Shown here in pieces: positions 51,016 through 60,752 of a stretch of 64,000 bases of DNA. The stretch covers positions 1 to 64,000 of the forward strand of contig JAFLSW010000005.1 of the NCBI GenBank assembly GCA_022510725.1. Direction: 5' to 3'. The stretch comes from Lachnospiraceae bacterium (GTDB taxonomy: Bacteria > Bacillota > Clostridia > Lachnospirales > Lachnospiraceae). The translations under genes were made by a program, and so were the position numbers. The stretch's first letter is position 1; the number at the start of each line of letters is the position of its first letter. Under the pieces are notes generated by a model. The model was given only the letters and a program-made list of their open reading frames with translations, ran no database searches and was not told the origin of the DNA.

Positions 51016-54000
51016 ATGAAAATGATGGCAAGGAGAAAAGGAAGAATCTGGAGACGCATCTTTGCAATGTTGCTTGCAATGGCGCTTCTTTCCACAGCGG
51101 TACCGGTTGATGTACGAGGCAGTCAGATCGACGGTACAGATGTAGCTGTGGTCTCACAAAATGATATTTTGGAGGAAAGCGGTGCTACGGCAGACAGCAC
51201 GGCGGCGGATGAGGTCCTGCCGGGAGAAACCGGTCAGGGGGGAGGAACCTTGCATGAAGACGCTTCCGGTGAAATGCCTTCTACTCAGGCACCGGCTGCG
51301 AAAGCACCTTCCAATAGAACAACGCCTATGGTGCCCGGTGCAGGTGCGGCTTTCTTTGAGAGTTCCCTGGTAACTGCCAATGGCAATGATATTAATGCAT
51401 TGGCGGAAGATAAGCCTATGGCGATCGCAAATAACGCTGATCTGCTGGGCGATGATACCAGCGTGGATCTGGTAGATATCTATTTTATCGTAGAATATGA
51501 TGAGAATGGCCAACACCATAAAGATACGATAAAGATGTCAGATGTAGATAAGGGTGAAATCACCATCCCGAAGAATGCCAAGATCACCTTGGAATTTCAC
51601 TTTAATTTAGGACATGGCGATAATGTACATGGCGATACCCGTTATCGCTACAAGATCCCCCCGGGAATCAATATTGATTTTGAGACCACCAAAAGCGACA
51701 TTCCGTTGGAACAGCCGGGTGGCAAACCAGATGTAGGAAAAGCACATATTGTCAAAGACAGTGACGGTGGTTATTATATTGAATTTGAGTTTTATGATGA
51801 TGTAGTCGATGGCTACGATGATATCAACTTTGATGTTTGGTTTTCCGGCAGCTTAAGCGGTGACGGATTAAATGACGAGGGCAACCTGGAAATGGAGTTT
51901 CCTGCCCAAGGCGGAGGCTGGACTGTAGAAGGAAAGATCGAAGAGCCGGCACAGCAGGAAAAGTCTGTCAATGTTTCCAAGGGAGCCTCTCAAAACTTAG
52001 TAACCGGTCCCGACGGAAAGCAATATATTGAGTGGACCATTTCTTTAACACCGGGTAGCGCAGAGGATGTCTTAAACGGTACCATCGTCGATACCTTACC
52101 GGATGGTCTGAAATATGTAGAGGGCAGCATGCGTGTGTCCAATACCAATAAAGACGGCAGCTATACGCCGCGTGTGGTTTGTGATGGGGATATCATCTAC
52201 ATTTATATAGATGAGAAAGACGGCATTCAGCAAAATAATTCATGGAGTCCTATTTCTTTCACTTTCTGGACGGAATATACATTTGAGGGAGAGTTTAACG
52301 ATAACGGTATTACTTATGTAAATAATGCAAAATACGAGCCTAAAGATGATGATGTAAAGACCAATGGTCCCCAGAACGGTACCTTTACCTTAAATCCGAA
52401 TTTAGTGGAAAAGGCCGGAGAGATGAATGCGGACGGTACCATAACATGGACGGTAACCATCAACAGGGACAAGATGAACATTGGTGGGGCAACCTATACC
52501 GATACCATCATAGGAGATTGGTTTGATGGTTTTGCAGGTGACATCACATATACGCCGGCAGAACCGAGGCTTACTATAAATAAAACGGGTAATGGATTTA
52601 ATGTGGAATTTCCTCCTAATTACAATCAGGAAGTGACCTTTACTTATACCACAACTGTAAAATCAGACTTTGAAGGCAATACCTTTACCAATAAAGCTGA
52701 CTTGAAAAAGCCCGGCGAGTTTAATGTAGGTAAGACTGCAACAGTAACAGATACGGACCTGATCGATAAGGCATTTGGGCATTATAATGCCATTGAACAG
52801 ACTTTGACCTGGACGATCACAGTAAATCCTGGGGGAGAAGATCTGAAGAATGTAAAAGTAACGGAAGATTTCTCTGACCTTTTCCCGGGTTATCTTGGCC
52901 CCCAATCCAATTGGGTTGAGATTGTCAGTGCTACCTATGACGATGGAAGAGACTTATTAAGTGGCGCAGATAAAAACGGAAATAAAGTAACCTTTGATCT
53001 GGGGGATGTTTCCAGAAAAAGAGAGATCACTGTTGTATTGAAGCTGACAGATGCCTTTAATTCATGGTTAGCGGAGCACCCTGATATAACAGGTCTTAAT
53101 TTTACAAATAAGACAAACATAACGGCAACAAAGAATGGCAGGGATGTTACCGATCATGATAGTGCGACTACTTGGGTACCCAATGTGCAAAAGCCCGATT
53201 ATATTGAAAAATCTGGCAAGAGCTTAGGAGACGGTACTATTGAGTGGACGATCACAGTTCACAATCACGATAATGTCATAACGGATATGACCATCTCCGA
53301 TAGATTGCCGGAGGGTCTTGAGTATGTGCCGGGCAGCATGTTTGTCAGGTCTACTTGGAGTGCAGCTGAGGAACCGGGCGGAGTCCGTTATGTTGATGAT
53401 ACCAAGATCTGGACTGATGGGAAAGAACTGAACTATCCGATCTATCAGAATGGCAGATATGTGGCAGACTTCCCGGAAGCATGGGTGAAAAACTTCCGTG
53501 ATCAATGGTCAGCTTATTTTGAGATCGTATTCCGGACCAAACCTACGGGTAATCCGGAGGATATAGTTGATGGTGCTCATAACGGAAAAACCTATGTAAA
53601 TACAGCTGATTTTGATGCTGTTATCGATGGCGGCAATGTTCATGAAGAAGAAACCGCTAAGGTGGATCAACCTGCAGGCGGTATTCTGAAAAAGGACATC
53701 ATAAGTCAGAATAAAAGGGATATTGTCTGGGAAGTGACCATTAATGAAGGCCGTTATGATCTGGGTACCAATCTGACTACCATTACGGATACGCTGGAAG
53801 ATTGCTATATGTATGTTTCAGGCGATCTTTATATAGAAGATGAAGAGGGACACAGAACAGTGGTTCCCCAGGGCAATCCTGCTGCTGGAGATTTCTGTAA
53901 TATCACTGTGGTAAATAACCAGATTGTGGTACAGCTTCCGGCGATCAGAGACAGGAAGTTTGTGTTCCAGTTTATGACCACCTTTGTTGTATCCCAGGGT

Positions 54001-57000
54001 GCCATGGATGATTATCTGCCTCTGCAAAATACAGTAGAATTTAAGGGAATCGGTAACGGAGAGCAGGCAAAGAGCGGAAGGATTGAAAATGTAGATTTTT
54101 CTGAGGCAGGCGGTTCCGGTAAGCTTAGCAGGGGTATCCGTATCGTAAAAGTGGACGGAAATGATATAGCAAAGGTTTTGGCAGGTGCCGTATTCGATTT
54201 ATACGAGCCGGGAGAAGACGGTAAGCCGGATAGATGGCTTGGTACGGTAACCACAGATGAAAACGGAAGAGCCCTCTTTGATATGGATCTGAAAATGTTT
54301 TTGGGAAAGACCCTGAAGTTGAAAGAGAGCACGCCTCCCTATGGCTATACGGAAGCGGATGCGGGATATCCGGAAGGATATGAGCCTATAGGAGGCGGTG
54401 AATACGGCATCTATATTGAGATCACCGAAGCAGTGATCGCTAATGATATACTGGAGATCCAGGTTACAAACAAACCAGAAGAAGAGGAAGTAAAAACTGC
54501 ATCCATCAAATTACGGAAAGTTGATAAAGACGAAAATACCAGCGTGCTTTCCGGCGCAGTATTTGAATGGTATAATGCGGCTGATCCTACTAAAAAATAC
54601 ACAAGTACGACCAATGCAAGTGGTGAGATTACCATTAACGACCTGGAGGAAGGAACCTACTACTTGACTGAGATCACACCTCCCAAGGGTCATAAGCTGG
54701 GAACAAACCCTATGAAGATCAAGGTAGTGATCGATGAGGTTGGTGACGAGCTTGTGGTAGCCTATTTTGATATAACTGGCGGTGAGCCGGGAACCCAAAT
54801 GACACCGGGCACCGGCGGAAGCGTTACTGTAGTAAACGAAAAAGCAAAAGGCAGCCTTACGATCACAAAGCAGAATGAAAATGGGGGTCCTCTTACCGGT
54901 GCCAGGTTTGGCTTGTATGAAGATGCGGCATGTACCAGGTTGATAGAAGAAAAGACGACGGGACCGAATGGAACTGTGACCTTTGACAATCTGGAGCTTG
55001 GTAAAACCTATTGGTATAAGGAAACGGTAGCTCCCAATGGATATGTATTGGATGATACGCCCCATAGTTTTGTTGTGGGAAAAGAGACCGATACAGCAGA
55101 TCAGAACAAACCGATAACAGTTACCAATAAATTGGCAGTCGGCAATCTTGTCATTGATAAGTATGATGAGAAAGGCAATATGATGAGAAATGCCGTGTTT
55201 GGTTTGTGGGTTTGGGATGATACAATTCTTCCTAGTGGTGATTGGAAGGAATATGTACCTAGTGGAAGCACGGGACAGTATACGGTAACAACCAATACCC
55301 GGGGTGAAGCAAGATTTGAGAATCTTCCTTTTGGCAAATATCAGGTAAGAGAGAGCGGTGCGCCTACCGGTTACGATTACGAAGTCATCAGTGAAGATGT
55401 GACCATTGAAAAATTGGGAGATACCCATATTGAAATTAACAATAAGTTGGTGACAGCGAAGATTCAGCTCACAAAATATGGTGAGCTTAAAGAAGATGCT
55501 GAACATCCCACTCACACGCTTTCCAATGTATACTTTAAATTGGTAAGCTCTGACGGAAAGACGGTAGTGGCTACGGGAACCACAGATCAGTACGGTCAGT
55601 TGACTTTCCCTGCTGTTCCGTATGGACGCTATCACATTGTAGAAGACGATGATAGGGTGCCTGAAGGCTATGACCGTCCTACTACACACAGATGCTCCGG
55701 CTCCGTGAAAAATTGTGTAGCGGATATTGAGTTGACGGATTTCAATGGTGCAGGTAATGGAATTGTACCTATTATTCCTGTATCGGTTGTCAACATCAAA
55801 CAAAACGGCAGCGTCCTGATCTTAAAGACCGCTACTTCAACGAACGGCGCTGTAACTGGTCTGCGGGGAGCAAAGTTTATCCTTGTGGATGAAGACGGCA
55901 ATCAGGTAGGAGACGAAAAAACATCCGGTGATATTACCGGCATTGATCTTAGTGATGTGCCGCAAGCATTTAAAGATGCAGTAGAGGATGGAAGCTGGCA
56001 AGACGGCCTTGTATATTTTACAGGTCTTCCTTATGGTACCTATTATCTGCGGGAGACAATGCCTCCTGTGGGTTATATAGATGACGGTTATGAGTATAAG
56101 ATCGTGATCGATAATAGCGATACTGTAGTGGTAACATATATCGGTCGAAAAGATTCGGATGGTGTAGAAGCTGCGGGAACAGGCGACTTGATCATCAATA
56201 ACACAGAGCAGGAGCCCCCTGTTATCAGCGTGAAGCTTCAGAAGAGATGGAACAGCGGCCAAAATTCCAATAGCGGTAATTTGGAAGATGCCCAGTTTGA
56301 GTTGTATAAAGTACTACCTGATAATGGAGGTACGGTGCATATTACATCTGTATCTTCCGATGAGGATGGTATGGTATATTTCCGAAGAATCCGTATTGAT
56401 GATGATCCGACGGGAACGAAGTATTATATCCGAGAGGTATCGGCACCCGGTGGTTATCATGCATCTACTTCCCAAGCATTCTATCTGGGCCAAAAATATG
56501 CTACTGGTGAAGGCTTAGGCTCAAATGACAATATCGGTAAGTATGTAGATGCGAAAAACGGTAATCAGGATGTACCCTTAGACCCTGTAGATGTTTGGTG
56601 GTTAGTTGATGCGGAAAAAGCGCCGGTTGCCGGTGAAACTGCACCAGAATCTGTTGCTTCCTCCGCAGTTTGGTTCAATGAAGTGGTGTATGGCGCTGTA
56701 CGGATCAGGAAATCGGATCCGAATACAGCCACCAGGATATTAAGCGGTGCACAATATACCATCTACTATGATAGAGAATGCAAATATGTGGTAGGCAGTG
56801 CTACTGCTACAAATCCGCAGATCGAGGAGTATGTTAACAGAGATAAATTGCTGCCGACGAACTTTTCGGCTACGGCAGAAACGAACGAAGAGAGTATTGC
56901 TTTATTTACCGGACTGCCTCAGGGAAGGTATTTTATAAGGGAGTCAAAGGCACCTAAAGGCTATAAGATTTCTACTGAAATTAGGGAAGTGGAAGTTACC

Positions 57001-59997
57001 GTAGATCGGACAACGACGATAACTTATAACATGCTGGATGAGCGGCTGAACATTCATATCAGCAAGCGAATCGGCAATGTAAACGGTGAAGAACTGGTCG
57101 GTGCTGAATTCAGCCTTTATGAGTTAGGAGCAGGAGACACACTTAATATTATTCGGACATTTAAAGGCGGGTCTAACTGGGAAATTCCTTTCCAATTATT
57201 AGAGGCCGGTAAGACCTATCGTCTGGTGGAAACAAAAGCGCCTGCGGGTTATACTTATGCTCCTAATGTAAGCTTTCAGGTTGACGCGAACGGACAAATT
57301 ACGAACCTCCAATCCAGCGATATGACCGCAGTAGGTACGGATGATGATAAGATGACATTGGTCGTTGTGGATAAGCCGATTTCTGTCAGCATTGTGAAAT
57401 TAGATGAAAATAATGGTGCGTTGCAAGGCGCTTCCTTGGCACTGTATAAGATGGTTGATAACCAGGAAGTGTTGGTAAGGACATATACAACCCAAGGAAA
57501 GCCCATTGAAATTGCGAAAGAATTGGAAATACCGGCACCGACAGGCGCTGGTCGTGCACAATGGAACAGATATATTTTGAGAGAAATAACTGCGCCTGCC
57601 GGATACGATATTGCAGAGGACATTGTATTTGAGGTAAGTTCTGCAGGAGAGGTCATACAAGTGGATCCTTCAGGAGCTGTACTTGGCAGTGATCAAACCT
57701 GGACCATCACCATGAAAGATCAATTGCTTGAGAATTTCTACTTTGAGAAACGTGATAGTTCCAGCGGCGATCGGGTAGCAGGTGCGACATTTACCTTATT
57801 TGAGTCTGATGAGAAGGGTACGCCTGTTCCCGGTGGTCTTAACATGCAGTGGACTTCCGAAAGTACTTCTGCCAGGAAGTTCCCCGGTGCTTCTGTTGAT
57901 CCCGGAGATAATAGCGCGCTGGTTCTTGGTAAGACATACACTTTAAAGGAGACAAATGCGCCTGCAGGCTATATCCTGCCTAATCCCGATGAAATTACTT
58001 TTGAGGTAATAAGCGGAGAAGATGGCAGACCCAAATTACAATTGATCGCCGGAAGAGGAAATGTCAATACGAACATCAGTAGAGACGGTCATACCATCAT
58101 TATGAGGGATATTGCTGTAAGGCTCTCCGTATTGAAAGAAGACGCAGTGACGGCTAAGCCTCTGGCTGGCGCACACCTGGCAATATATGAATTTGATCCC
58201 TCAAAACCGGAACCGGAAGAAGGAAAGCAAGACGAAAGATTAGGCAAAAATCTGCTGGAAGGATTATGCGAGGGAGGCTACTTCGTATCCAGCGGGGAAG
58301 GTGCTGTTGAACTTACTGCTGAAATTCCCGGTCTGGCCGGAAAACTGCAGGTAGGGGAAGGACACTGGTATGCACTGGTTGAAGTGGAACCGCCGGCAAA
58401 TTATGTGAGCGCACCTATGATCCTATTCTACTTCTCCCAGGCCGGAGTGGTTATGGTAGACGGTGTCGGCGTAAGAAATAATACCCTTGTCATGGTAGAT
58501 GATCCGAACGGTATCAATATTGCCAAGGTGGATCTGGCGGATAATGAGACCAGACTTCTCGGTTGTACACTGGAACTGAATGCAAAGGATCCCGCTGAGA
58601 ATATGATCTTCAGAGGACCGCATCGTTGGACCAGTGGTGAAAACGGACAGAATGTTTGGTCCTGGAAAATGTTGAATTTTACACCGGGTGAAACCTATGT
58701 GCTTTCAGAAATAGGAGCACCGGATGGGTATGCTTATACCGTTCCCATAGAGTTCTGGGTTGATGAGGATTATCAGGTTTACATCGGTGATGAACCGCAG
58801 CCGGGTAATCTGGTCAAGATCGCAGACGGAGCGCTCGTTCTGAATGTCAGCAAACAGGATTACTACACGGGAGAAGAGGTGCCCGGAGCAACCTTAGCCA
58901 TCTATCATCTGGATGCGGATGGCAATATTGAGGATGAAAATGATCCATGGGCAACATGGACAACAGGTAAGACGACGAAGGATGTGGATACCAGCCGGTT
59001 GAAAGCAGGCGGCAGTAAAGACGGACCGGAGATCGAGGAATATATCCTGCGGGAGATCAAAGCGCCGGACGGATATTACACAGCAGAAGATATTCATTTT
59101 GGTATCGATAGCAACGGCGATATCTATCTGTATGATGCCGATGGCAACCGTGATACGAAACCGGTAGATGGTCAAAAACTGATCATGCGTGAAATGCCTA
59201 TGTTCTCCATCAAGAAGTTAGACACCCAGGGCAATTATGTGGCAGGTGCAGAATTACAGATCACGGAAAAAGATAGCAAAACTGTGATCGACACATGGGT
59301 AACAACAGATACAGGCCACTTCTATGACCTGGCTGCGGATAATCCTTTTGAAGCAGGCGTAACCTATGTATTGCAGGAGACAAAAGCGCCGAAAGGTTAC
59401 ACATATGCAAACAGTGTTGAATTTATGATCAATGAAAATAATGAACTGTTTGTAGGCGGCGAACGGGTAGAGAGCATGCAGATCGTTATGTTGGATAGAC
59501 CGCTTCAGGTTTATATCAACAAGGTAGATGCCGGAAGCGGTCAGGGATTGACCGGGGCAAAACTGGCCATCAAAGATGATTCGGGTAAAGTTATTCATAG
59601 CTTTGAATCCACGGGAGAGCCTATATTACTGCCTTCCGATCTGTTTACGGCACCGCCGGCAGGATATATCTATCTGTATACCTTAACCGAGGTCGAAGCA
59701 CCCAGTGGCTACAGTCTTGCAAAGGATATTGTCTTTGGCATCGACAGTGACGGTAATGTATTGTTGAAAGAAAATGAAAATACCTTTACCAAGCTGGAAA
59801 ACAATACTGTTGTCATGAAGGATGTGAAGACCGAAGAAGATCCGGATAATCCGCCTTCTAAGGTTACCAATCCGCTGGCACCGAAGACCGGTGACGATAC
59901 GCCTCTGGCAATGATGATTCTGCTCTGCATCGTAGGTTTTGTCGGCGCATGCAGCAACTTCGTGAAGTATCTGAAGAGACGCAGAAGACATGTATAA
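51016..59997 (+). CDS. Giant cell-wall-anchored adhesin with SpaA/Cna-B repeats
   Basis: The protein has 2,993 residues. A signal peptide (about 1-35, RRIFAMLLAMALLSTAVPV), a low-complexity stretch (to about 150), an N-terminal beta domain (about 155-310), then five related isopeptide-type domains starting near 316, 461, 581, 727 and 889, each with an (E)K-type strand and WTITV/WEVTI motif. From about 1040 to 2940 come sixteen prealbumin-like SpaA repeats, each with an early Lys and a Y-x-L-x-E-x-x-A-P-x-G-Y motif whose Glu can catalyse Lys-Asn bonds. It ends with the sorting signal LAPKTGDD (from 2954), a hydrophobic helix and KRRRRHV. The sortase B gene just upstream probably anchors it. 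The ATG at 51016 follows AAAGGAGAGG. Confidence 0.95.
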   Translation: MKMMARRKGRIWRRIFAMLLAMALLSTAVPVDVRGSQIDGTDVAVVSQNDILEESGATADSTAADEVLPGETGQGGGTLHEDASGEMPSTQAPAAKAPSNRTTPMVPGAGAAFFESSLVTANGNDINALAEDKPMAIANNADLLGDDTSVDLVDIYFIVEYDENGQHHKDTIKMSDVDKGEITIPKNAKITLEFHFNLGHGDNVHGDTRYRYKIPPGINIDFETTKSDIPLEQPGGKPDVGKAHIVKDSDGGYYIEFEFYDDVVDGYDDINFDVWFSGSLSGDGLNDEGNLEMEFPAQGGGWTVEGKIEEPAQQEKSVNVSKGASQNLVTGPDGKQYIEWTISLTPGSAEDVLNGTIVDTLPDGLKYVEGSMRVSNTNKDGSYTPRVVCDGDIIYIYIDEKDGIQQNNSWSPISFTFWTEYTFEGEFNDNGITYVNNAKYEPKDDDVKTNGPQNGTFTLNPNLVEKAGEMNADGTITWTVTINRDKMNIGGATYTDTIIGDWFDGFAGDITYTPAEPRLTINKTGNGFNVEFPPNYNQEVTFTYTTTVKSDFEGNTFTNKADLKKPGEFNVGKTATVTDTDLIDKAFGHYNAIEQTLTWTITVNPGGEDLKNVKVTEDFSDLFPGYLGPQSNWVEIVSATYDDGRDLLSGADKNGNKVTFDLGDVSRKREITVVLKLTDAFNSWLAEHPDITGLNFTNKTNITATKNGRDVTDHDSATTWVPNVQKPDYIEKSGKSLGDGTIEWTITVHNHDNVITDMTISDRLPEGLEYVPGSMFVRSTWSAAEEPGGVRYVDDTKIWTDGKELNYPIYQNGRYVADFPEAWVKNFRDQWSAYFEIVFRTKPTGNPEDIVDGAHNGKTYVNTADFDAVIDGGNVHEEETAKVDQPAGGILKKDIISQNKRDIVWEVTINEGRYDLGTNLTTITDTLEDCYMYVSGDLYIEDEEGHRTVVPQGNPAAGDFCNITVVNNQIVVQLPAIRDRKFVFQFMTTFVVSQGAMDDYLPLQNTVEFKGIGNGEQAKSGRIENVDFSEAGGSGKLSRGIRIVKVDGNDIAKVLAGAVFDLYEPGEDGKPDRWLGTVTTDENGRALFDMDLKMFLGKTLKLKESTPPYGYTEADAGYPEGYEPIGGGEYGIYIEITEAVIANDILEIQVTNKPEEEEVKTASIKLRKVDKDENTSVLSGAVFEWYNAADPTKKYTSTTNASGEITINDLEEGTYYLTEITPPKGHKLGTNPMKIKVVIDEVGDELVVAYFDITGGEPGTQMTPGTGGSVTVVNEKAKGSLTITKQNENGGPLTGARFGLYEDAACTRLIEEKTTGPNGTVTFDNLELGKTYWYKETVAPNGYVLDDTPHSFVVGKETDTADQNKPITVTNKLAVGNLVIDKYDEKGNMMRNAVFGLWVWDDTILPSGDWKEYVPSGSTGQYTVTTNTRGEARFENLPFGKYQVRESGAPTGYDYEVISEDVTIEKLGDTHIEINNKLVTAKIQLTKYGELKEDAEHPTHTLSNVYFKLVSSDGKTVVATGTTDQYGQLTFPAVPYGRYHIVEDDDRVPEGYDRPTTHRCSGSVKNCVADIELTDFNGAGNGIVPIIPVSVVNIKQNGSVLILKTATSTNGAVTGLRGAKFILVDEDGNQVGDEKTSGDITGIDLSDVPQAFKDAVEDGSWQDGLVYFTGLPYGTYYLRETMPPVGYIDDGYEYKIVIDNSDTVVVTYIGRKDSDGVEAAGTGDLIINNTEQEPPVISVKLQKRWNSGQNSNSGNLEDAQFELYKVLPDNGGTVHITSVSSDEDGMVYFRRIRIDDDPTGTKYYIREVSAPGGYHASTSQAFYLGQKYATGEGLGSNDNIGKYVDAKNGNQDVPLDPVDVWWLVDAEKAPVAGETAPESVASSAVWFNEVVYGAVRIRKSDPNTATRILSGAQYTIYYDRECKYVVGSATATNPQIEEYVNRDKLLPTNFSATAETNEESIALFTGLPQGRYFIRESKAPKGYKISTEIREVEVTVDRTTTITYNMLDERLNIHISKRIGNVNGEELVGAEFSLYELGAGDTLNIIRTFKGGSNWEIPFQLLEAGKTYRLVETKAPAGYTYAPNVSFQVDANGQITNLQSSDMTAVGTDDDKMTLVVVDKPISVSIVKLDENNGALQGASLALYKMVDNQEVLVRTYTTQGKPIEIAKELEIPAPTGAGRAQWNRYILREITAPAGYDIAEDIVFEVSSAGEVIQVDPSGAVLGSDQTWTITMKDQLLENFYFEKRDSSSGDRVAGATFTLFESDEKGTPVPGGLNMQWTSESTSARKFPGASVDPGDNSALVLGKTYTLKETNAPAGYILPNPDEITFEVISGEDGRPKLQLIAGRGNVNTNISRDGHTIIMRDIAVRLSVLKEDAVTAKPLAGAHLAIYEFDPSKPEPEEGKQDERLGKNLLEGLCEGGYFVSSGEGAVELTAEIPGLAGKLQVGEGHWYALVEVEPPANYVSAPMILFYFSQAGVVMVDGVGVRNNTLVMVDDPNGINIAKVDLADNETRLLGCTLELNAKDPAENMIFRGPHRWTSGENGQNVWSWKMLNFTPGETYVLSEIGAPDGYAYTVPIEFWVDEDYQVYIGDEPQPGNLVKIADGALVLNVSKQDYYTGEEVPGATLAIYHLDADGNIEDENDPWATWTTGKTTKDVDTSRLKAGGSKDGPEIEEYILREIKAPDGYYTAEDIHFGIDSNGDIYLYDADGNRDTKPVDGQKLIMREMPMFSIKKLDTQGNYVAGAELQITEKDSKTVIDTWVTTDTGHFYDLAADNPFEAGVTYVLQETKAPKGYTYANSVEFMINENNELFVGGERVESMQIVMLDRPLQVYINKVDAGSGQGLTGAKLAIKDDSGKVIHSFESTGEPILLPSDLFTAPPAGYIYLYTLTEVEAPSGYSLAKDIVFGIDSDGNVLLKENENTFTKLENNTVVMKDVKTEEDPDNPPSKVTNPLAPKTGDDTPLAMMILLCIVGFVGACSNFVKYLKRRRRHV
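54133..59830 (+). repeat. Sixteen diverged SpaA-type domain repeats
   Basis: Units of roughly 90-150 codons repeat through the adhesin. They are similar in protein but diverged in DNA, which limits recombination between them. Their closing motifs vary in step: ETVAPNGY, ESGAPTGY, ETMPPVGY, EVSAPGGY, ESKAPKGY, ETKAPAGY, EITAPAGY, ETNAPAGY, EIGAPDGY, EIKAPDGY, ETKAPKGY, EVEAPSGY. The unit ending EVEPPANY lacks the glycine, and the unit near residue 1550 reads EDDDRVPEGY. Confidence 0.9.
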
Positions 59998-60027
59998 CAT
60001 GAAAACTGAAATATTAAGCTAAATGAG

Positions 60028-60069
60028 CAGCCCATTTCAATTCATGATGAGTTGGAATGGGCTGTTTTT
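60028..60069 (+). terminator. Rho-independent terminator of the sortase-adhesin operon
   Basis: CAGCCCATTTCAA pairs with TTGGAATGGGCTG (one G-T pair), 11-base loop, followed by five T. Confidence 0.93.
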
Positions 60070-60108
60070 AATGGAGAAAATATCCAAATCTTTACAACTG
60101 CGCTGCAG

Positions 60109-60137
60109 TTGACAGACCTTGCCGATAAAGCTATATT
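60109..60137 (+). promoter_or_regulatory. Strong SigA promoter of the thioesterase gene
   Basis: A perfect TTGACA (60109-60114), 17 bases, then TATATT (60132-60137). The leader of about 65 bases leads to a short open frame overlapping the thioesterase start. Confidence 0.8.
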
Positions 60138-60205
60138 GATATTGAACCGATTTTTTGTATCGAAATGATGCATCGATCCATTTCACAAAGAAAGGCGTGG
60201 TAATT

Positions 60206-60277
60206 ATGAAGCAACTGATCAAAGATACCACAAGGGAAGAAAACGGAGTAAGACCATGGAATTATATGAGTTTCTAA
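60206..60277 (+). CDS. Possible 23-codon leader peptide overlapping the thioesterase start
   Basis: ATG at 60206 follows AAAGGCGTGG by five bases and opens a frame of 23 codons (MKQLIKDTTREENGVRPWNY, then MSF) that ends at 60277, past the thioesterase ATG at 60256 and in another frame. It could couple translation or be the leftover N terminus of another gene. It is too short to judge by composition. Confidence 0.35.
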   Translation: MKQLIKDTTREENGVRPWNYMSF

Positions 60278-60669
60278 AGCAAAGAGTGCAGAATGCCAAA
60301 GGCTATATCCGATTCAGCCACCTGAATTTTGTTGAGTTAGGAGAGGGAACCGCAAAGGCGGAGATTCAAGTGGATGAGGATCTGTTAAATCCTATGGGAA
60401 CGGTTCATGGGGGCTGTTTATTTTCTATTTGTGATACGGTAGGCGGCACGGCAGCCATGACCCACGGTGTGGCTGTTACCACTACCATGGCATCCATCAG
60501 TTACTTAAATCCTGCCCCCGGAAAGGGCATTTTGACAGCGGAAGCGGTGGAGTTAAAAGCGGGCAATAATCTGTTTCGCTATGATGTATTTGTGCGGGAT
60601 GAACAGGGCATTTTAGTTTGTAAGGCAAATCTGGAGTATTTTAAGATCGGCCAACTGAATTATTCTTAA
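60256..60669 (+). CDS. PaaI-family hotdog thioesterase
   Basis: The 137-residue protein with the hotdog fold has FSHLNFVELGEGTAKAEIQVDEDLLNPMGTVHGGCLFSICDTVGGTAA, which contains the HGG active-site motif of PaaI-type acyl-CoA thioesterases and the Asp near DTVGG. TTMASISYLNPAPGKGILTAEAV follows. Such enzymes clear CoA thioesters, often of aromatic acids; the true substrate is unknown. The ATG at 60256 follows CGGAGTAAG. It lies alone under a strong promoter, followed by a weak hairpin with T-run (about 60672-60697) before the degV gene. Confidence 0.88.
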   Translation: MELYEFLKQRVQNAKGYIRFSHLNFVELGEGTAKAEIQVDEDLLNPMGTVHGGCLFSICDTVGGTAAMTHGVAVTTTMASISYLNPAPGKGILTAEAVELKAGNNLFRYDVFVRDEQGILVCKANLEYFKIGQLNYS

Positions 60670-60752
60670 ATTGGGTATGGTAAAACTGCCCTTTTTTTCG
60701 TATAATGGCAATAAGTATTGTAGTATAGGGCATACAGAAGGGAAAACTACCA

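Noticed and set aside
54511-55803. 430-codon open frame on the minus strand inside the adhesin gene
   Set aside because: It has no ribosome site and no family features, and it lies opposite a clear coding region with strong domain repeats; it stays open because of the codon make-up of the sense gene.
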